The notes below the pieces were generated by a model. That model did no database searches and was not told where the DNA came from. It worked only from the letters and a program-made list of their open reading frames with translations. 64,000 bases of DNA from an uncultured Bacteroidales bacterium (GTDB lineage Bacteria; Bacteroidota; Bacteroidia; Bacteroidales; Paludibacteraceae). A program made the position numbers and the translations under genes. Positions 52,274-62,900 of this stretch are shown piece by piece; position 1 is the first letter of the stretch; each line of letters opens with the position of its first letter. Location: NCBI GenBank assembly GCA_946411385.1, contig CAMKDV010000003.1:174545-238544 (forward strand), written 5' to 3'.

Positions 52274-53596
52274 TCAATTGAGGTATTCTTTTTTCTCATC
52301 TTCACGCTCTTGCTCGAGCAGCGTCTTGACGGTCAGCAGGAATCGCAGACAAGTCTTGATATGTCCGCCGTAGTGCCCGAAGTTGTACTGGATATTAGCA
52401 CCTGCCCATTTCTGCTTGGCATTGGTGGCATTGAGGTAGGTGACGGTCTCATCGTCCATGGAGTGGAGGATATACACCGGCGCCTGAGGTATCCATGCGT
52501 AGGATACTATGGAGTTCTGCACCATGGCTTTATACAATTCGCTTACATCCTTGCTCTTGACATCCATACCCGTCTCGGTAAGCATCCGGTGCGTTACCTT
52601 CGTGCCTATCAGTTCGTTGACCTGTCCGGTGGTATACTGCTTGCTGTTGACCCACTCGTCCAGCTTCTCGCACAGCCATGGCTGCATGATCGTTTCTACA
52701 TCAAGGTCAAGATTATTGCCTTCGATCATGCCTTGCAGCACCAGCGGCACGGCTATCGGATAATCCGCTACATCGGTGGTGACAAAGCGGTTGTAGGTAG
52801 CCTGTACGTCATACGGACCGCCTCCGGCAAACACCCTGCGGATCTTGATAGGATCGTCGTCGAGCACCCAGTTGTAGAGCGATTCGATCATATACTCCAC
52901 CGCCATGGTCGTGGCACCGCCTTGCGAGTAGCCCAGCAGATAGATGTCGTCGTACTTGGGGCGTATACCTGCCGCCTCGAAATAGTTCTTCACCGACAGA
53001 TACATATCTACTACGTTCATAGCAGTGATATCCATCACCAGATAGGGGTGTATCTTATCCCTCGTAATACCATACCCTATGTAGTCCGGACAGATGAGCG
53101 CATAACCCATGCTGCAAAGCAATCCTTCCAGCGGGAAAGCGTTGCTCGGGGCTTCCCGATCTGAACCGATGGTATAATGCGACACCAGTATATACCTATC
53201 GAACTTGCCGCTGGCGGGCATCAGCACCTTGCCTGAGAGGGTGATCTCACCATACTGGGTATCAACCGACTCATACGTACCGGCTATCTCCACCACCTTG
53301 GTTCCGTTCACCTTGTCAAGAAGGGCTTGGAAAAAGCCTGCGCTGGTCGTTCCGGATGCCTTGTGCGGTCCGTTCATGGATGACTCGTCGTGCCAGTCGC
53401 TCAAAGGCATACCGTCGGGCAGATAGCAGTCGTTAGGGATGCCGCTTGACAGGTCGGTATATCTCTTCGATGTCACCTTGAACATCGTTTCATCCGTCGG
53501 AACGTTGTCAAAATCCACGTAATAATATTCGCCCCATTGGCATGAGGTGAGAACCAATGAAAGTCCTATCAGTGCTATTCGTGTAAACTGTTTCAT
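52274..53596 (-). CDS. Alpha/beta-hydrolase (lipase-like) lipoprotein
   Basis: LSLVLTSCQWGEYYY lipobox; nucleophile elbow LLGYSQGG; YILHSMDDETV. Confidence 0.8.
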   Translation of the reverse strand: MKQFTRIALIGLSLVLTSCQWGEYYYVDFDNVPTDETMFKVTSKRYTDLSSGIPNDCYLPDGMPLSDWHDESSMNGPHKASGTTSAGFFQALLDKVNGTKVVEIAGTYESVDTQYGEITLSGKVLMPASGKFDRYILVSHYTIGSDREAPSNAFPLEGLLCSMGYALICPDYIGYGITRDKIHPYLVMDITAMNVVDMYLSVKNYFEAAGIRPKYDDIYLLGYSQGGATTMAVEYMIESLYNWVLDDDPIKIRRVFAGGGPYDVQATYNRFVTTDVADYPIAVPLVLQGMIEGNNLDLDVETIMQPWLCEKLDEWVNSKQYTTGQVNELIGTKVTHRMLTETGMDVKSKDVSELYKAMVQNSIVSYAWIPQAPVYILHSMDDETVTYLNATNAKQKWAGANIQYNFGHYGGHIKTCLRFLLTVKTLLEQEREDEKKEYLN

Positions 53597-53621
53597 CTTC
53601 TTATCCTTTCATTTTTGTCAT

Positions 53622-54275
53622 TTAAAACCTCACTCCTATCGAAGCCGTGAACAATCGGCTGCCCAGCAAATAGATATGCTGTCCGCCGTTCATGGCGACC
53701 ATGGCGCCGAAATCGACGGCCATGAACCAGTTGCGGTAGTTGGCGGACAAGCCTATCAGACGTATATCACCCGCCATGGCACACACCGTCTTCTTTCCAT
53801 TGGGTTCCTTCTCCGTACCGCCGTTGATATCCATGCCCACGCCCAGACCGAAGTACATCGACACGTATTTGTGATGCAGGTAGGTGAAGTTGACGGAAGG
53901 CATGATAACGAGGTTATACAGCGAATGATTCTTGTCGCGGTTGATCTCTTCGCCCCGTCCGTTGCGCGTAACGTTGTCCCAAACCACACCGCTACCGTCG
54001 AACAGACCGCCGAAACTGAACCAGTGGTTCAGGCGGTACTGGTAATCGACAAACCAGTGTTGGCTATAGCGGTAGTGCTCGCCGTAGGTGGCTGTATAGT
54101 TGGCCGGCAAGGTGTTGGCCGGGTACGGCGACGCATGCCATACGAGGTGCTCAAAATGCTGATCACCCCACCCCAGACGCAACTCGTGCGGCGTCATGGC
54201 CCTCGCCTCCTTGTCCTCCGCCATCAGCGGAAAAGCAAGGCACATGGCCAGAAATAGAAATACACATCGTTTCAT
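53622..54275 (-). CDS. Hypothetical outer-membrane beta-barrel-like protein
   Basis: Signal peptide MKRCVFLFLAMCLAFPLMAEDKE; alternating aromatic strands; ends LFTASIGVRF. Confidence 0.7.
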   Translation of the reverse strand: MKRCVFLFLAMCLAFPLMAEDKEARAMTPHELRLGWGDQHFEHLVWHASPYPANTLPANYTATYGEHYRYSQHWFVDYQYRLNHWFSFGGLFDGSGVVWDNVTRNGRGEEINRDKNHSLYNLVIMPSVNFTYLHHKYVSMYFGLGVGMDINGGTEKEPNGKKTVCAMAGDIRLIGLSANYRNWFMAVDFGAMVAMNGGQHIYLLGSRLFTASIGVRF

Positions 54276-56782
54276 CGTAATGTGGCGTTAAAGGTTTCTT
54301 CAAATGCTTTCTGCAGACGAGCCATGATCGATTCGATCTGCTTGTCCTTAAGGGTGTTCTCCTCGTCCTGAAGGATGAACGAAAGAGCGTAGGATTTCTT
54401 GCCCGCCTCGAGGTTCTTGCCCTCGTAAACGTCAAACAGGTAGACGTTCTTCAGATACTTCTTCTCCGTCTGGTAGGCAGTGCGGGCCAGGTCGGCAAAC
54501 TGCACGCACTTGTCGACGAGCAGTGCAAAGTCACGCTTGACGGACGGGAACTTGGGCAGGTCGGTGATCACCGGCTTGTACTGCTTGTTCTGCTTGAGCA
54601 GGGCTTTCCAGTCGAGGTCGGCGAAGAAGACAGGATTGTCGATATCGAACATCTTCCTCAGTTCGCGGCTCACGATAGCCAGTTCGCCCAAACGCTTGCC
54701 GTTCTGTGCGTTGACCACCAGTCCGTCCATATACAGCGGTGACTGCTCCAGCGGCGTATATACCAGTCCGGCGACATTCACGCCCAGACGACGGAGCACG
54801 TTCTCCACATAGGCGCGCAACTCGTAGAAGGTCGACTGCTGTTCTTTCATCACCCACGACTGCAGCGTCTTGTTGCCCGTGATCCACAAGCCCAGGTGCA
54901 TCTCCTCGCTGTAAGCGCGCAGAGGATCGTCGCCTATATTAGGGTCTTTCAATTTTATACTTTCAACTTTCAACTTATCATAATGGTAGCAGTTGCCGAA
55001 CTCATAGAACTTCAGGTCGGCATTCTTGCGGTTGGCATTGCGCTGGATGCTCTCCAATCCGCCGAACAGCAACGACTGACGCAGCACGCCCAGGTCTTGT
55101 GACAGCGGATTCATGATCTTCACGCAACTGTCCAGATTGCCGGCATACTCGTAGTACGACACTTTAGTCAGCGAGTTGTTGAGTATCTCGTTGAAGCCTT
55201 GAGCCGACAGCTGCTCGCTGATGCGCGTCTGCAAGCGTTGCGGGTCGGGTTTGATGCCGTAACTGAGGTTGGTATTGAGTTTGTCGGGGAACTCGATGTT
55301 GTTGTAGCCGTATATACGAAGTATATCCTCCACCACGTCGCACTCGCGCTGTACATCCACGCGGTAGCGCGGCACGCCCAGCAAGTACTCGCCCTTATCC
55401 TCTTTGAGGACAGCTATCTCCAGTGCGTTGAGGATGGTCTCGATAGTCTGTTTGCCCAGCTCTTTGCCGATGAGTGCGTGGCAGTGATCAAGGCTGAACG
55501 GCACCTCAAACGGCGGCATGAACAGTTTGTCGCTCACCGGAACGCTCTCGCCGTTCTGTACATCCAGCGGCGCACAGATAGTGCCACCCGCTATCTCCCG
55601 GATGAGTGCGGCACATCGGCGCAGCACGTGCAGGGTGTTATTCGGGTCACAGCCTCGCTCGTAGCGGAACGAAGCGTCGGTCTGCAACTGATGACGGCGG
55701 GCCGTCTTGCGGATACCTACCGGAGCAAAATAGGCGCTCTCGATGAAGATGTTGCGCGTCTTGTCCGTCACGCCCGAGTCCAGTCCGCCGAACACGCCGG
55801 CTATACACATCGGCTCTTCGGTGTTGCTGATCGTCAGATCGGCAGCACTCAGCTTGCGCTCTACGCCATCCAGCGTCACGAAGGGCGTACCCTCAGCGCA
55901 GTTCTTAACGATTATGCTATTGCCCTTTATCTTGTCGGCATCAAAGCAATGCAGCGCCTGGCCGTACTCGTGCAGCACGAAGTTGGTCACGTCCACGATA
56001 TTGTTGATCGGACGCAGACCAATGGTCGTCAAGGCTTTTTTCAGCCAGTCGGGACTCTCTTTTACCTCCACGCCCAGCATCGATACGCCGCTGTAACGCG
56101 GACAAGCGTGGGCATCTTCCACCGTCACTCTTACCGGCTGCTCATCTTTCTGCACGGCAAAAGCGCTCTCGTCAGGACGAGTGAGCACGATATCGTTCTG
56201 CCCATGAGCCTGATAGTAGGCGTACAGGTCGCGTGCCACACCGAAATGGCTGATGGCGTCCGAACGATTAGGCGTTATGTCCACCCCGATGAGTGTGTCG
56301 TTCTCCAGATGGTAATATTCGCTGGCAGGCAGACCTACCGGCGTATCTTCCGGCAGCACGATGATGCCTGTGTGGTCGCTGCCCACACCTATCTCGTCCT
56401 CGGCACAGATCATGCCCAGCGACTCTTCGCCGCGGATCTTGCCGCGCTTGATGGTGAAATGTTCGTCACCGCTGTACAGGGTCGTGCCTATAGTGGCTAC
56501 TATCACTTTCTGCCCTGCGGCTACGTTAGGCGCACCGCACACTATCTGCACGGGATTGCCGTCACCCAGGTCCACGGTGGTGATATGCAGGTGATCGGAG
56601 TTGGGATGCTCGGTGCAGGTCAGCACATGACCTACCACCAGGCCTTTCAGTCCGCCTTTGATCGATTGTACCTCTTCTATCGTTCCAACCTCCAGTCCGA
56701 TGGAAGTCAGGATAGTTGCCACTTTGTCCGCTTCATCTTTGAGGTTGATGTAGCGTTTGAGCCAGTTGTAAGAAATGTTCAT
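54272..56782 (-). CDS. pheT: Phenylalanine--tRNA ligase subunit beta
   Basis: MNISYNWLKRYINLKDEADKVATILTSIGLEVGTIEE; TPNRSDAISHFGVARDLYAYY; C-terminal FDX-ACB YALSFILQDEENTLKDKQIE. Confidence 0.98.
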   Translation of the reverse strand: MNISYNWLKRYINLKDEADKVATILTSIGLEVGTIEEVQSIKGGLKGLVVGHVLTCTEHPNSDHLHITTVDLGDGNPVQIVCGAPNVAAGQKVIVATIGTTLYSGDEHFTIKRGKIRGEESLGMICAEDEIGVGSDHTGIIVLPEDTPVGLPASEYYHLENDTLIGVDITPNRSDAISHFGVARDLYAYYQAHGQNDIVLTRPDESAFAVQKDEQPVRVTVEDAHACPRYSGVSMLGVEVKESPDWLKKALTTIGLRPINNIVDVTNFVLHEYGQALHCFDADKIKGNSIIVKNCAEGTPFVTLDGVERKLSAADLTISNTEEPMCIAGVFGGLDSGVTDKTRNIFIESAYFAPVGIRKTARRHQLQTDASFRYERGCDPNNTLHVLRRCAALIREIAGGTICAPLDVQNGESVPVSDKLFMPPFEVPFSLDHCHALIGKELGKQTIETILNALEIAVLKEDKGEYLLGVPRYRVDVQRECDVVEDILRIYGYNNIEFPDKLNTNLSYGIKPDPQRLQTRISEQLSAQGFNEILNNSLTKVSYYEYAGNLDSCVKIMNPLSQDLGVLRQSLLFGGLESIQRNANRKNADLKFYEFGNCYHYDKLKVESIKLKDPNIGDDPLRAYSEEMHLGLWITGNKTLQSWVMKEQQSTFYELRAYVENVLRRLGVNVAGLVYTPLEQSPLYMDGLVVNAQNGKRLGELAIVSRELRKMFDIDNPVFFADLDWKALLKQNKQYKPVITDLPKFPSVKRDFALLVDKCVQFADLARTAYQTEKKYLKNVYLFDVYEGKNLEAGKKSYALSFILQDEENTLKDKQIESIMARLQKAFEETFNATLR

Positions 56783-56840
56783 ATTTTAGTTTGTCTTTTG
56801 TTTCAGTATATATCCGCCACGCATGGCGGATGCCTTATGC

Positions 56841-57917
56841 CTACGTTTGCGCCAGCACGCTCTGCTCGTGGATGATATCCATGATCTGCTTGGCCGCCTG
56901 CGGGTCGATGCCCTGACCGGCAGCCCAGGCCATCCGACGGCTGAGGATCTCATCGTAGCGTGCCGTCTGCAGTACGGGCAGGTTTTTGGCGCGCTTGTAG
57001 GCGCCTATCTGCCGGACTATCTGCATCCGTCGGCTGATCAGTGCCCACAGTTCGTCATCCGTCTCGTCGATCTGCTCGCGCAGTACGGCCAGCGCGCTAT
57101 GTTCGTCAGCTGCCGGGGTCTCGTGCCTGTCAGCGCAGCGGTCTGCTATCATCGTTTCCAGCACGCTCTGCAACTGCTCGGGTGTGAGCTGTTGCCCGGC
57201 ATCGCTCAGGGCCTCTGCGGGATGGGGATGCACTTCGATCATCAGTCCGTCCATACCGATGCGCATTGCCTGATGCGCCACGTCTGCCACCAAGACAGCC
57301 TGACCGGCTATATGGCTGGCATCCGTCAGCACGGGCAGCGCCGGATAGCGCCGTTTCAGTTCGATCGGAACAGACCATACCGGTGCGTTCCTATACGCCG
57401 AGGCGCTGTGCTCCCCCAGGGCAAAACCTCTATGGATAGCTGCCACATGCTCATAGCCCGCTTGCCTCAGGCGCTCTATGGCGCCGCACCACAGCTCAAT
57501 GTCAGGAGAGGTAGGGTTCTTTACGTACCACGTGACCGCCGTCCTGTCGGCTATCTCAGCCGCAGCCAGGGTCTCTACCATGAAGGGGTTGGACGTGGTG
57601 CGTGCGCCTATCCAGAAATGCCGTATACCTGCCTCGTACGCCGTGATCAGATGTTCGGGTGTGGCTACCTCGGTGGCAGCCGGTACGCCCATAGCCTGTG
57701 CAGCAGCCGTCAGCCAGGGCAGCCCGTCGGCACCGGCGCCCTGAAAACTGTCAGGACGGCTGCGGGGTTTCCATAGCCCGGCACGCAACACGATACTCAC
57801 GCCATCGCCTATGCCCCTCACAGCAGCGCCTAACGACGATGCCACGGCATCCATCTGCCCGGCGCTCTCTGCAGCACAAGGCCCGACAATCAACGTCAAC
57901 GGTTGCATGGCATCCAT
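56841..57917 (-). CDS. Bifunctional DAHP synthase / chorismate mutase
   Basis: LIVGPCAAESAGQM, RAGLWKPRSRPDSFQGAG, C-terminal LREQIDETDDELWALISRRMQIVRQIGAYKRAKNLPVLQTARYDEIL. Confidence 0.93.
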   Translation of the reverse strand: MDAMQPLTLIVGPCAAESAGQMDAVASSLGAAVRGIGDGVSIVLRAGLWKPRSRPDSFQGAGADGLPWLTAAAQAMGVPAATEVATPEHLITAYEAGIRHFWIGARTTSNPFMVETLAAAEIADRTAVTWYVKNPTSPDIELWCGAIERLRQAGYEHVAAIHRGFALGEHSASAYRNAPVWSVPIELKRRYPALPVLTDASHIAGQAVLVADVAHQAMRIGMDGLMIEVHPHPAEALSDAGQQLTPEQLQSVLETMIADRCADRHETPAADEHSALAVLREQIDETDDELWALISRRMQIVRQIGAYKRAKNLPVLQTARYDEILSRRMAWAAGQGIDPQAAKQIMDIIHEQSVLAQT

Positions 57918-57931
57918 CTCAGGCGTGGCAG

Positions 57932-58408
57932 TTATTTCTCCTTTACGACAAGTGCGGGAACGAAAGGTGCAGCAACAGTGCCTTGGTTGCCATCGTTAAC
58001 GAAAACGAAGGCGTTGGCAGCCTCGAAGAGGTTGGTGTACTGCGCCGACCAGTATCTCAGGCTCACCAGCAGGCCAATCTCCGACTCCAGTTTCGGACCT
58101 GCCATGTACAGGTAGAACAGTCCGTCCAGCGGCTCAGCCACGCCTACGCACTCTTCGCCGACGAAGGCGGCAAGCAGGTCATTGTCGCTCACTACAAAAT
58201 CAGCCGCAGCCGTCGGGTACTGCTCTTTCAGATTCACGCGGATAACAGCAGTCATCGACGATGTGTAGTCGTATTCAGAGGGAGCTACCCAAGTAGGACG
58301 GGCTGCGTTGCCTTTCAGGCTCTGGATGTCTTTGCTCTCTTCCTTCTTGCAACCGGCTACCAGCAACAGCAGGGCACACAACACGATGGTCAACAGTTTC
58401 GTTTTCAT
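57932..58408 (-). CDS. Hypothetical lipoprotein
   Basis: MKTKLLTIVLCALLLLVAGCKKEESKD lipobox. Confidence 0.75.
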   Translation of the reverse strand: MKTKLLTIVLCALLLLVAGCKKEESKDIQSLKGNAARPTWVAPSEYDYTSSMTAVIRVNLKEQYPTAAADFVVSDNDLLAAFVGEECVGVAEPLDGLFYLYMAGPKLESEIGLLVSLRYWSAQYTNLFEAANAFVFVNDGNQGTVAAPFVPALVVKEK

Positions 58409-58518
58409 AAGTGATGTATTGTTTTTCGTTATTTTCTATGATGTTTCCACCCGCTCTAATCAACCCGTTTCCACACCAAAAAACCGCCACACGTATACGG
58501 GCGATACTTTTGCGCCTG

Positions 58519-58549
58519 CAAAGTTACAAAAAAATTCTGACATTTGCAA
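58519..58549 (-). promoter_or_regulatory. Bacteroidetes-type promoter (TTG-N20-TAACTTTG) for the 57932-58408 / DAHP / pheT operon
   Basis: CAAAGTTA 58519-58526; CAA 58547-58549 on + strand. Confidence 0.8.
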
Positions 58550-58837
58550 ATAATTGGCAAAAAAAATCGCTTTTGCAAAGCAAAAAGAAAATAAAGCGTA
58601 TTTTCATCATATATGGCAGAAAAATGAGTTTGGCACGGTTTTTGTTGTATAAAATGATGAAAATATCAGCAAGGCAAAACTGATAATCTTCGAGTTACAC
58701 ATCAGAAAAGTAAGCGTAACATCCCACTGATCACACACTAATCTCCCACTAATCACCCACTCAAAACGTGAGTTTGGGTAGTATTTGGCATGTATGAATA
58801 TAGGCTTGGGAGTGACGAGGGGAAGGCGGAAGAAGCG

Positions 58838-58872
58838 CCACCGAGGCAAACGGAAGGGGTTTGCCTTGGTGG
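58838..58872. other. Hairpin CCACCGAGGCAAAC-N7-GTTTGCCTTGGTGG
   Basis: 14-bp inverted repeat with one mismatch. Confidence 0.7.
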
Positions 58873-58931
58873 GGATTATAAATTCGCTCGCGGAACTCGC
58901 GAACACAGGACACTACCTACGATAGGCGAAG

Positions 58932-58994
58932 CTATTCCACCTTCACGCCGGTGGCGGAGTATTTGGTGCCATCAGGGAGAGCGATGAAGAGTCG
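58932..58994 (-). pseudogene. Remnant of a BspA-like gene 3' end (RLFIALPDGTKYSATGVKVE*)
   Basis: Matches the C-terminus of the 59997 ORF (MLYILLPDGRKYSATGVKVE*); no supporting ORF upstream. Confidence 0.75.
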
Positions 58995-59108
58995 GGCGCA
59001 TAGATCCATTAGCAAGCAGTTGAGTTAATGAGATTGACCTAAAAGTACACATAAAGATTATATATTTCAGCATTTGCAAAATTATTTTGCATTTTTCTTG
59101 CAAAATAT

Positions 59109-59139
59109 TTGCATATATCAAAAAAATGTTGTACCTTTG
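59109..59139 (+). promoter_or_regulatory. Bacteroidetes-type promoter for the Abi-family gene (TTG-N20-TACCTTTG)
   Basis: TTG 59109-59111; TACCTTTG 59132-59139; close to aroC promoter sequence. Confidence 0.85.
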
Positions 59140-59210
59140 CACCGCAGTCCCGGTAATTCCTCTCCCAGACATCGTGCTGGTGAAGAATCCGGGTTTTTGC
59201 TTTATTCAAT

Positions 59211-59867
59211 ATGACGGAATTAGAAATCATCACATCAGCCTTTTCTGCTCAACGGTTGAGCAAGTATCTTGCATATAATCATGGCGATGCAGAACGCACA
59301 GTTACACATTACAAGGCGAATCTGCGTCTGGCAGAGTCTTTGTATATCAGTCTGTCTGTATTTGAGGTGACGTTACGCAATGCGTTGAGTCGTGAGTTAC
59401 GCAACTTGGCTGGTAAGGATGATTGGTTTGACATCTTCTACACCACTCCAGAACTAGCTTCGCTTGTGCCGGAGATTGACAAGGCAAAGGCGCTTATTCG
59501 GAATCGTGGTGAGATGGTGACGACCGATAAGATCATCTCGGAAATGACATTCGGATTTTGGGTAATGTTACTAAACAGTCAATACGAGCGTGTGCTGTGG
59601 AAATCACTCCGTAAAGCTTTTCCATATTTGTCCAAGAAAGACCGTCAACGCAAGAATGTCTCTGCTCCATGTAACACTTTCCGTCGCTTACGCAATCGCA
59701 TATTTCATCAGGAGGCTATTTGCTGGGATTTATACTATGTTTCATGTATTCACGACAACCTTGTTACCGTTCTTGGTTGGATGAACCCCGATATGCCTGA
59801 TTGGTTAGCAAAAATTGACCCGTTTGACATTGTCTGTGCTGAGATTCGGAAGGAGATGGGGTGGTAG
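59211..59867 (+). CDS. Abi family protein (Abi_2/AbiD/AbiF-like), putative phage-defence protein
   Basis: LSVFEVTLRNALSREL, MTFGFWVMLLNSQYERVLWKSLRKAFP, FRRLRNRIFHQEAI (RxxxxxH HEPN-like motif). Confidence 0.82.
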   Translation: MTELEIITSAFSAQRLSKYLAYNHGDAERTVTHYKANLRLAESLYISLSVFEVTLRNALSRELRNLAGKDDWFDIFYTTPELASLVPEIDKAKALIRNRGEMVTTDKIISEMTFGFWVMLLNSQYERVLWKSLRKAFPYLSKKDRQRKNVSAPCNTFRRLRNRIFHQEAICWDLYYVSCIHDNLVTVLGWMNPDMPDWLAKIDPFDIVCAEIRKEMGW

Positions 59868-59898
59868 CTCAAACGCCAATTACCACCATAATAATCAA

Positions 59899-59931
59899 AG
59901 CGCCATGCAATCCCGAAGACTGCATGGCGCT
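59899..59931. terminator. Hairpin AGCGCCATGCA-N11-TGCATGGCGCT between convergent abi and BspA-like genes
   Basis: Perfect 11-bp stem. Confidence 0.65.
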
Positions 59932-59996
59932 ATGCTATCTGCCACGATGATGGTCGCCTACATGGCAATTCTCCACTTTGTGGCTGCGTAGAGCCC

Positions 59997-62900
59997 TTAC
60001 TCCACCTTCACGCCTGTGGCGCTATACTTCCTGCCGTCGGGGAGGAGGATATACAGCATATCATTGATGATTTGCTTGCGGATGACAGGTGCGGTGATGT
60101 CCATGTCCTCAAAGTCGGTCGTAACGCCACCAGTGGTGGTGAAGGACTGCGTGGAAGAACTGATGGTGTTACCACCATTATCTTTGGCAGTGAGCGTCAG
60201 GTCATATCCTGTGCCCTTGTCCAGACCTGTGACGGTGAACGAGAAACCTGCCGATTGTCCTGATGTCTGAGCGCGTCCCGGAGCAGAGAAAGCAATAGAT
60301 GTAAGCTGTCCGTTGCTGTTGAAGACGAGCGTGCAGATGATATTGCCGTTACGGTCGCGGATAGTCAGCTCGTAGGTGTCCGCATTTTCCACAGCCGGCC
60401 AAACAACGTCGGCGGTGTTCTCGGCAGGAGTGATAGTCAGCACGTCTGTTGTGGCCGTTTCCGCGCCGATAGGCTGGATGGAATAGAAGTCTCTCCATCC
60501 GGTAGCACTACGAAACATGTCTTCTGAACCGGCAAAGACGTAGAGGGTACATGCAAATTTGTCTACATCCTCAAAGGTCGTAGCGAACGCAGTTGCCGGC
60601 GTGCGGCGGTAGTTGTAGATGGATGTCAGACTGTAACAGTTACCAAAGGCATAATCCTGTATCTTGCGCACATCCTTGCCTATTGATACGGTTTCCAGTG
60701 TCGTGATATTGGCAAATGCACTATCACCGATGATGCCCACGCCATCTTCAATAATCAAGTCCGTCATTTCGTAGACTGCTTCTACACCATAACGCTTGTT
60801 CGTTGACAGATTACCGTTGCCACTAATGGTAAGAATCTTGTTATCTGAATCGTATTTCCATTCCAATTGCAGGTTATCGCCACACTCACCATATTTATCA
60901 ACAGCAAACTCTGCGCTTAATGTTGTATCTCGCGTCACTTCTATTGTGCGTGGATTATCTGTCAGGCCATCTGTCCAATGCGTAAAGTGATAGCCATAAT
61001 TGGCTTCAGCTGTCAATACGACTTCATCCATATACTCTGCTTGGGATAGACCGGATATAGCCCCCTGCTCATCATTACACGTTGTGCTTATCATGTACGA
61101 ATTCTTCGCGAACACAGCAGTAATAGTTGTGTCACGAGTTATTGTTATGGTGCGAGGATTGTCAGTATTACCGTCTGTCCATTGCGTAAAATGATAGCCA
61201 TAGTAAGCTTCCGCTGTCAGCGTAACTTCATCCAGATATTCAGCTTGTGACAGACCCGAGATAATGCCTTGTTCTTCGTTACGTTGTTTCGTTATTGAAT
61301 AGAGGTTTTTCTCAAATTCGGCAATTAGCGTAGTATCTTGTGTCAATGTGAAAGTATATGGATTTTCAGCACATCCATTGCTCCATCGTACAAAATGATA
61401 GCCGTATTTATTATTCGCGGTAATCACTACTTCATCTAAATATTCAGCTTGAGTTATACCGGAAACAGTACCCATAGTCTGCTCTGAGTCATACGTGATA
61501 TGATAAGTATTTTTTGCAAAAACAGCCTTGTACGATTTGCTTTCCGTGGCAGTAACAGTTTTAGGATTATCTGACGTGTTTAGATGTTGTAATATCCCAC
61601 CGCCTGTGGTTTCTAACGCACTTTTGTTGTTATAGGGTGAATGCCAGTTTGTTAGATAAGAATTTACTGCCACATAATCCCCTATGGAAGCGGATTGATT
61701 TGCATAATATATCACAAATATTCCTTCTCCATTACGTTTATCGGATATATAATATGATCTATCGTAATTACCATAGGTGCCAACTATGTATCCATAAACG
61801 GTATATCGAGTTGATGTTATCTGATTTGTACCTAAAGATGCTGCTATCGAACGTGCTTGCGATGCGCTCACCCAGTTTGATGGAAGAGACGCTAAATCAT
61901 CCCAATGGTCGAAATGGTAGCCATAATTAGGAACGGCATGAAGTTCTACATCATCTAAGTACAATACAGAAGTATCTTTTGTCATCCCCCATTGAGCGGT
62001 GTTGGTTGTAATAGAAATTGTATATGCATTCTTCGCAAACTCGGCTGTGAAAGAAGTGTCACTTGCAAGTATAATAGTGCGCGGATTATCTGTCACGCCA
62101 TCAGCCCATTGTGTGAAATGATAGCCGTAATTAGCACTAGCCGACAGTCTTACTGTATCCATATACTCTGCTTGTGATAAGCCGGAAATAGAACCTTGCA
62201 CATAATCGTATTGCTGAGTAATAATATAGTTATTCTTCGCAAACTCGGCAGTAAACGTCGTGTCGCGCGAAAGAATAATGGTACGTGGGTTGTCTGTGTT
62301 GCCATCGCTCCATCGAACGAAATGATAGCCATAGTTCGGTGTAGCAGAAATAGTCAATTCGTCCAAGTGCAATGCACTGGTAGTCCCTGCGGTCATACCC
62401 CAATCGGGCGTATTGTTGCTAACTACAAGTGAATATGTATTCTTTGCAAATTCGGCAATAATAGTTGTGTCACGCGAGATGATAATAGCACGCGGATTAT
62501 CCGTTATGCCATCCGACCATTGTGTAAAGTGATAGCCATATTTAGCATCGGCTGATAGTATTACTGTATCCAAGTACTCTGCTTGTTCGACACCTATAAT
62601 CGCACCCTGCACATTATCACATTGCTTAGTAATAGTATAACTATTCTTCACAAACTCGGCTGTAAATGCGGTGTCGCGCGAAAGAATAATGGTACGTGGA
62701 TTGTCAGTCACTCCATCGCTCCATTGTGCGAAATGATAACCGTAGTTCGGTGTAGCAGAAATAGTCAATTGCTCTAAATACAAAGCAGAACCATCTCCTG
62801 ATGTTGTTCCTCTATCCGTGTTAGCAGATGTAGTTGTTACAGAATATGTATTCTTCGCGAATTCAGCCGTAAAGGTAGTGTCCTGTGTCAAAACAATCGT

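Noticed and set aside
55199-56875. 558-aa + strand ORF opposite pheT
   Set aside because: Exactly antisense to a clear pheT; composition is reverse-complement codon bias, no protein motifs.
58607-58906. 99-aa minus ORF
   Set aside because: Overlaps hairpins and low-complexity direct repeats; no start context or motifs. Kept only as a possible dispersed-repeat observation.
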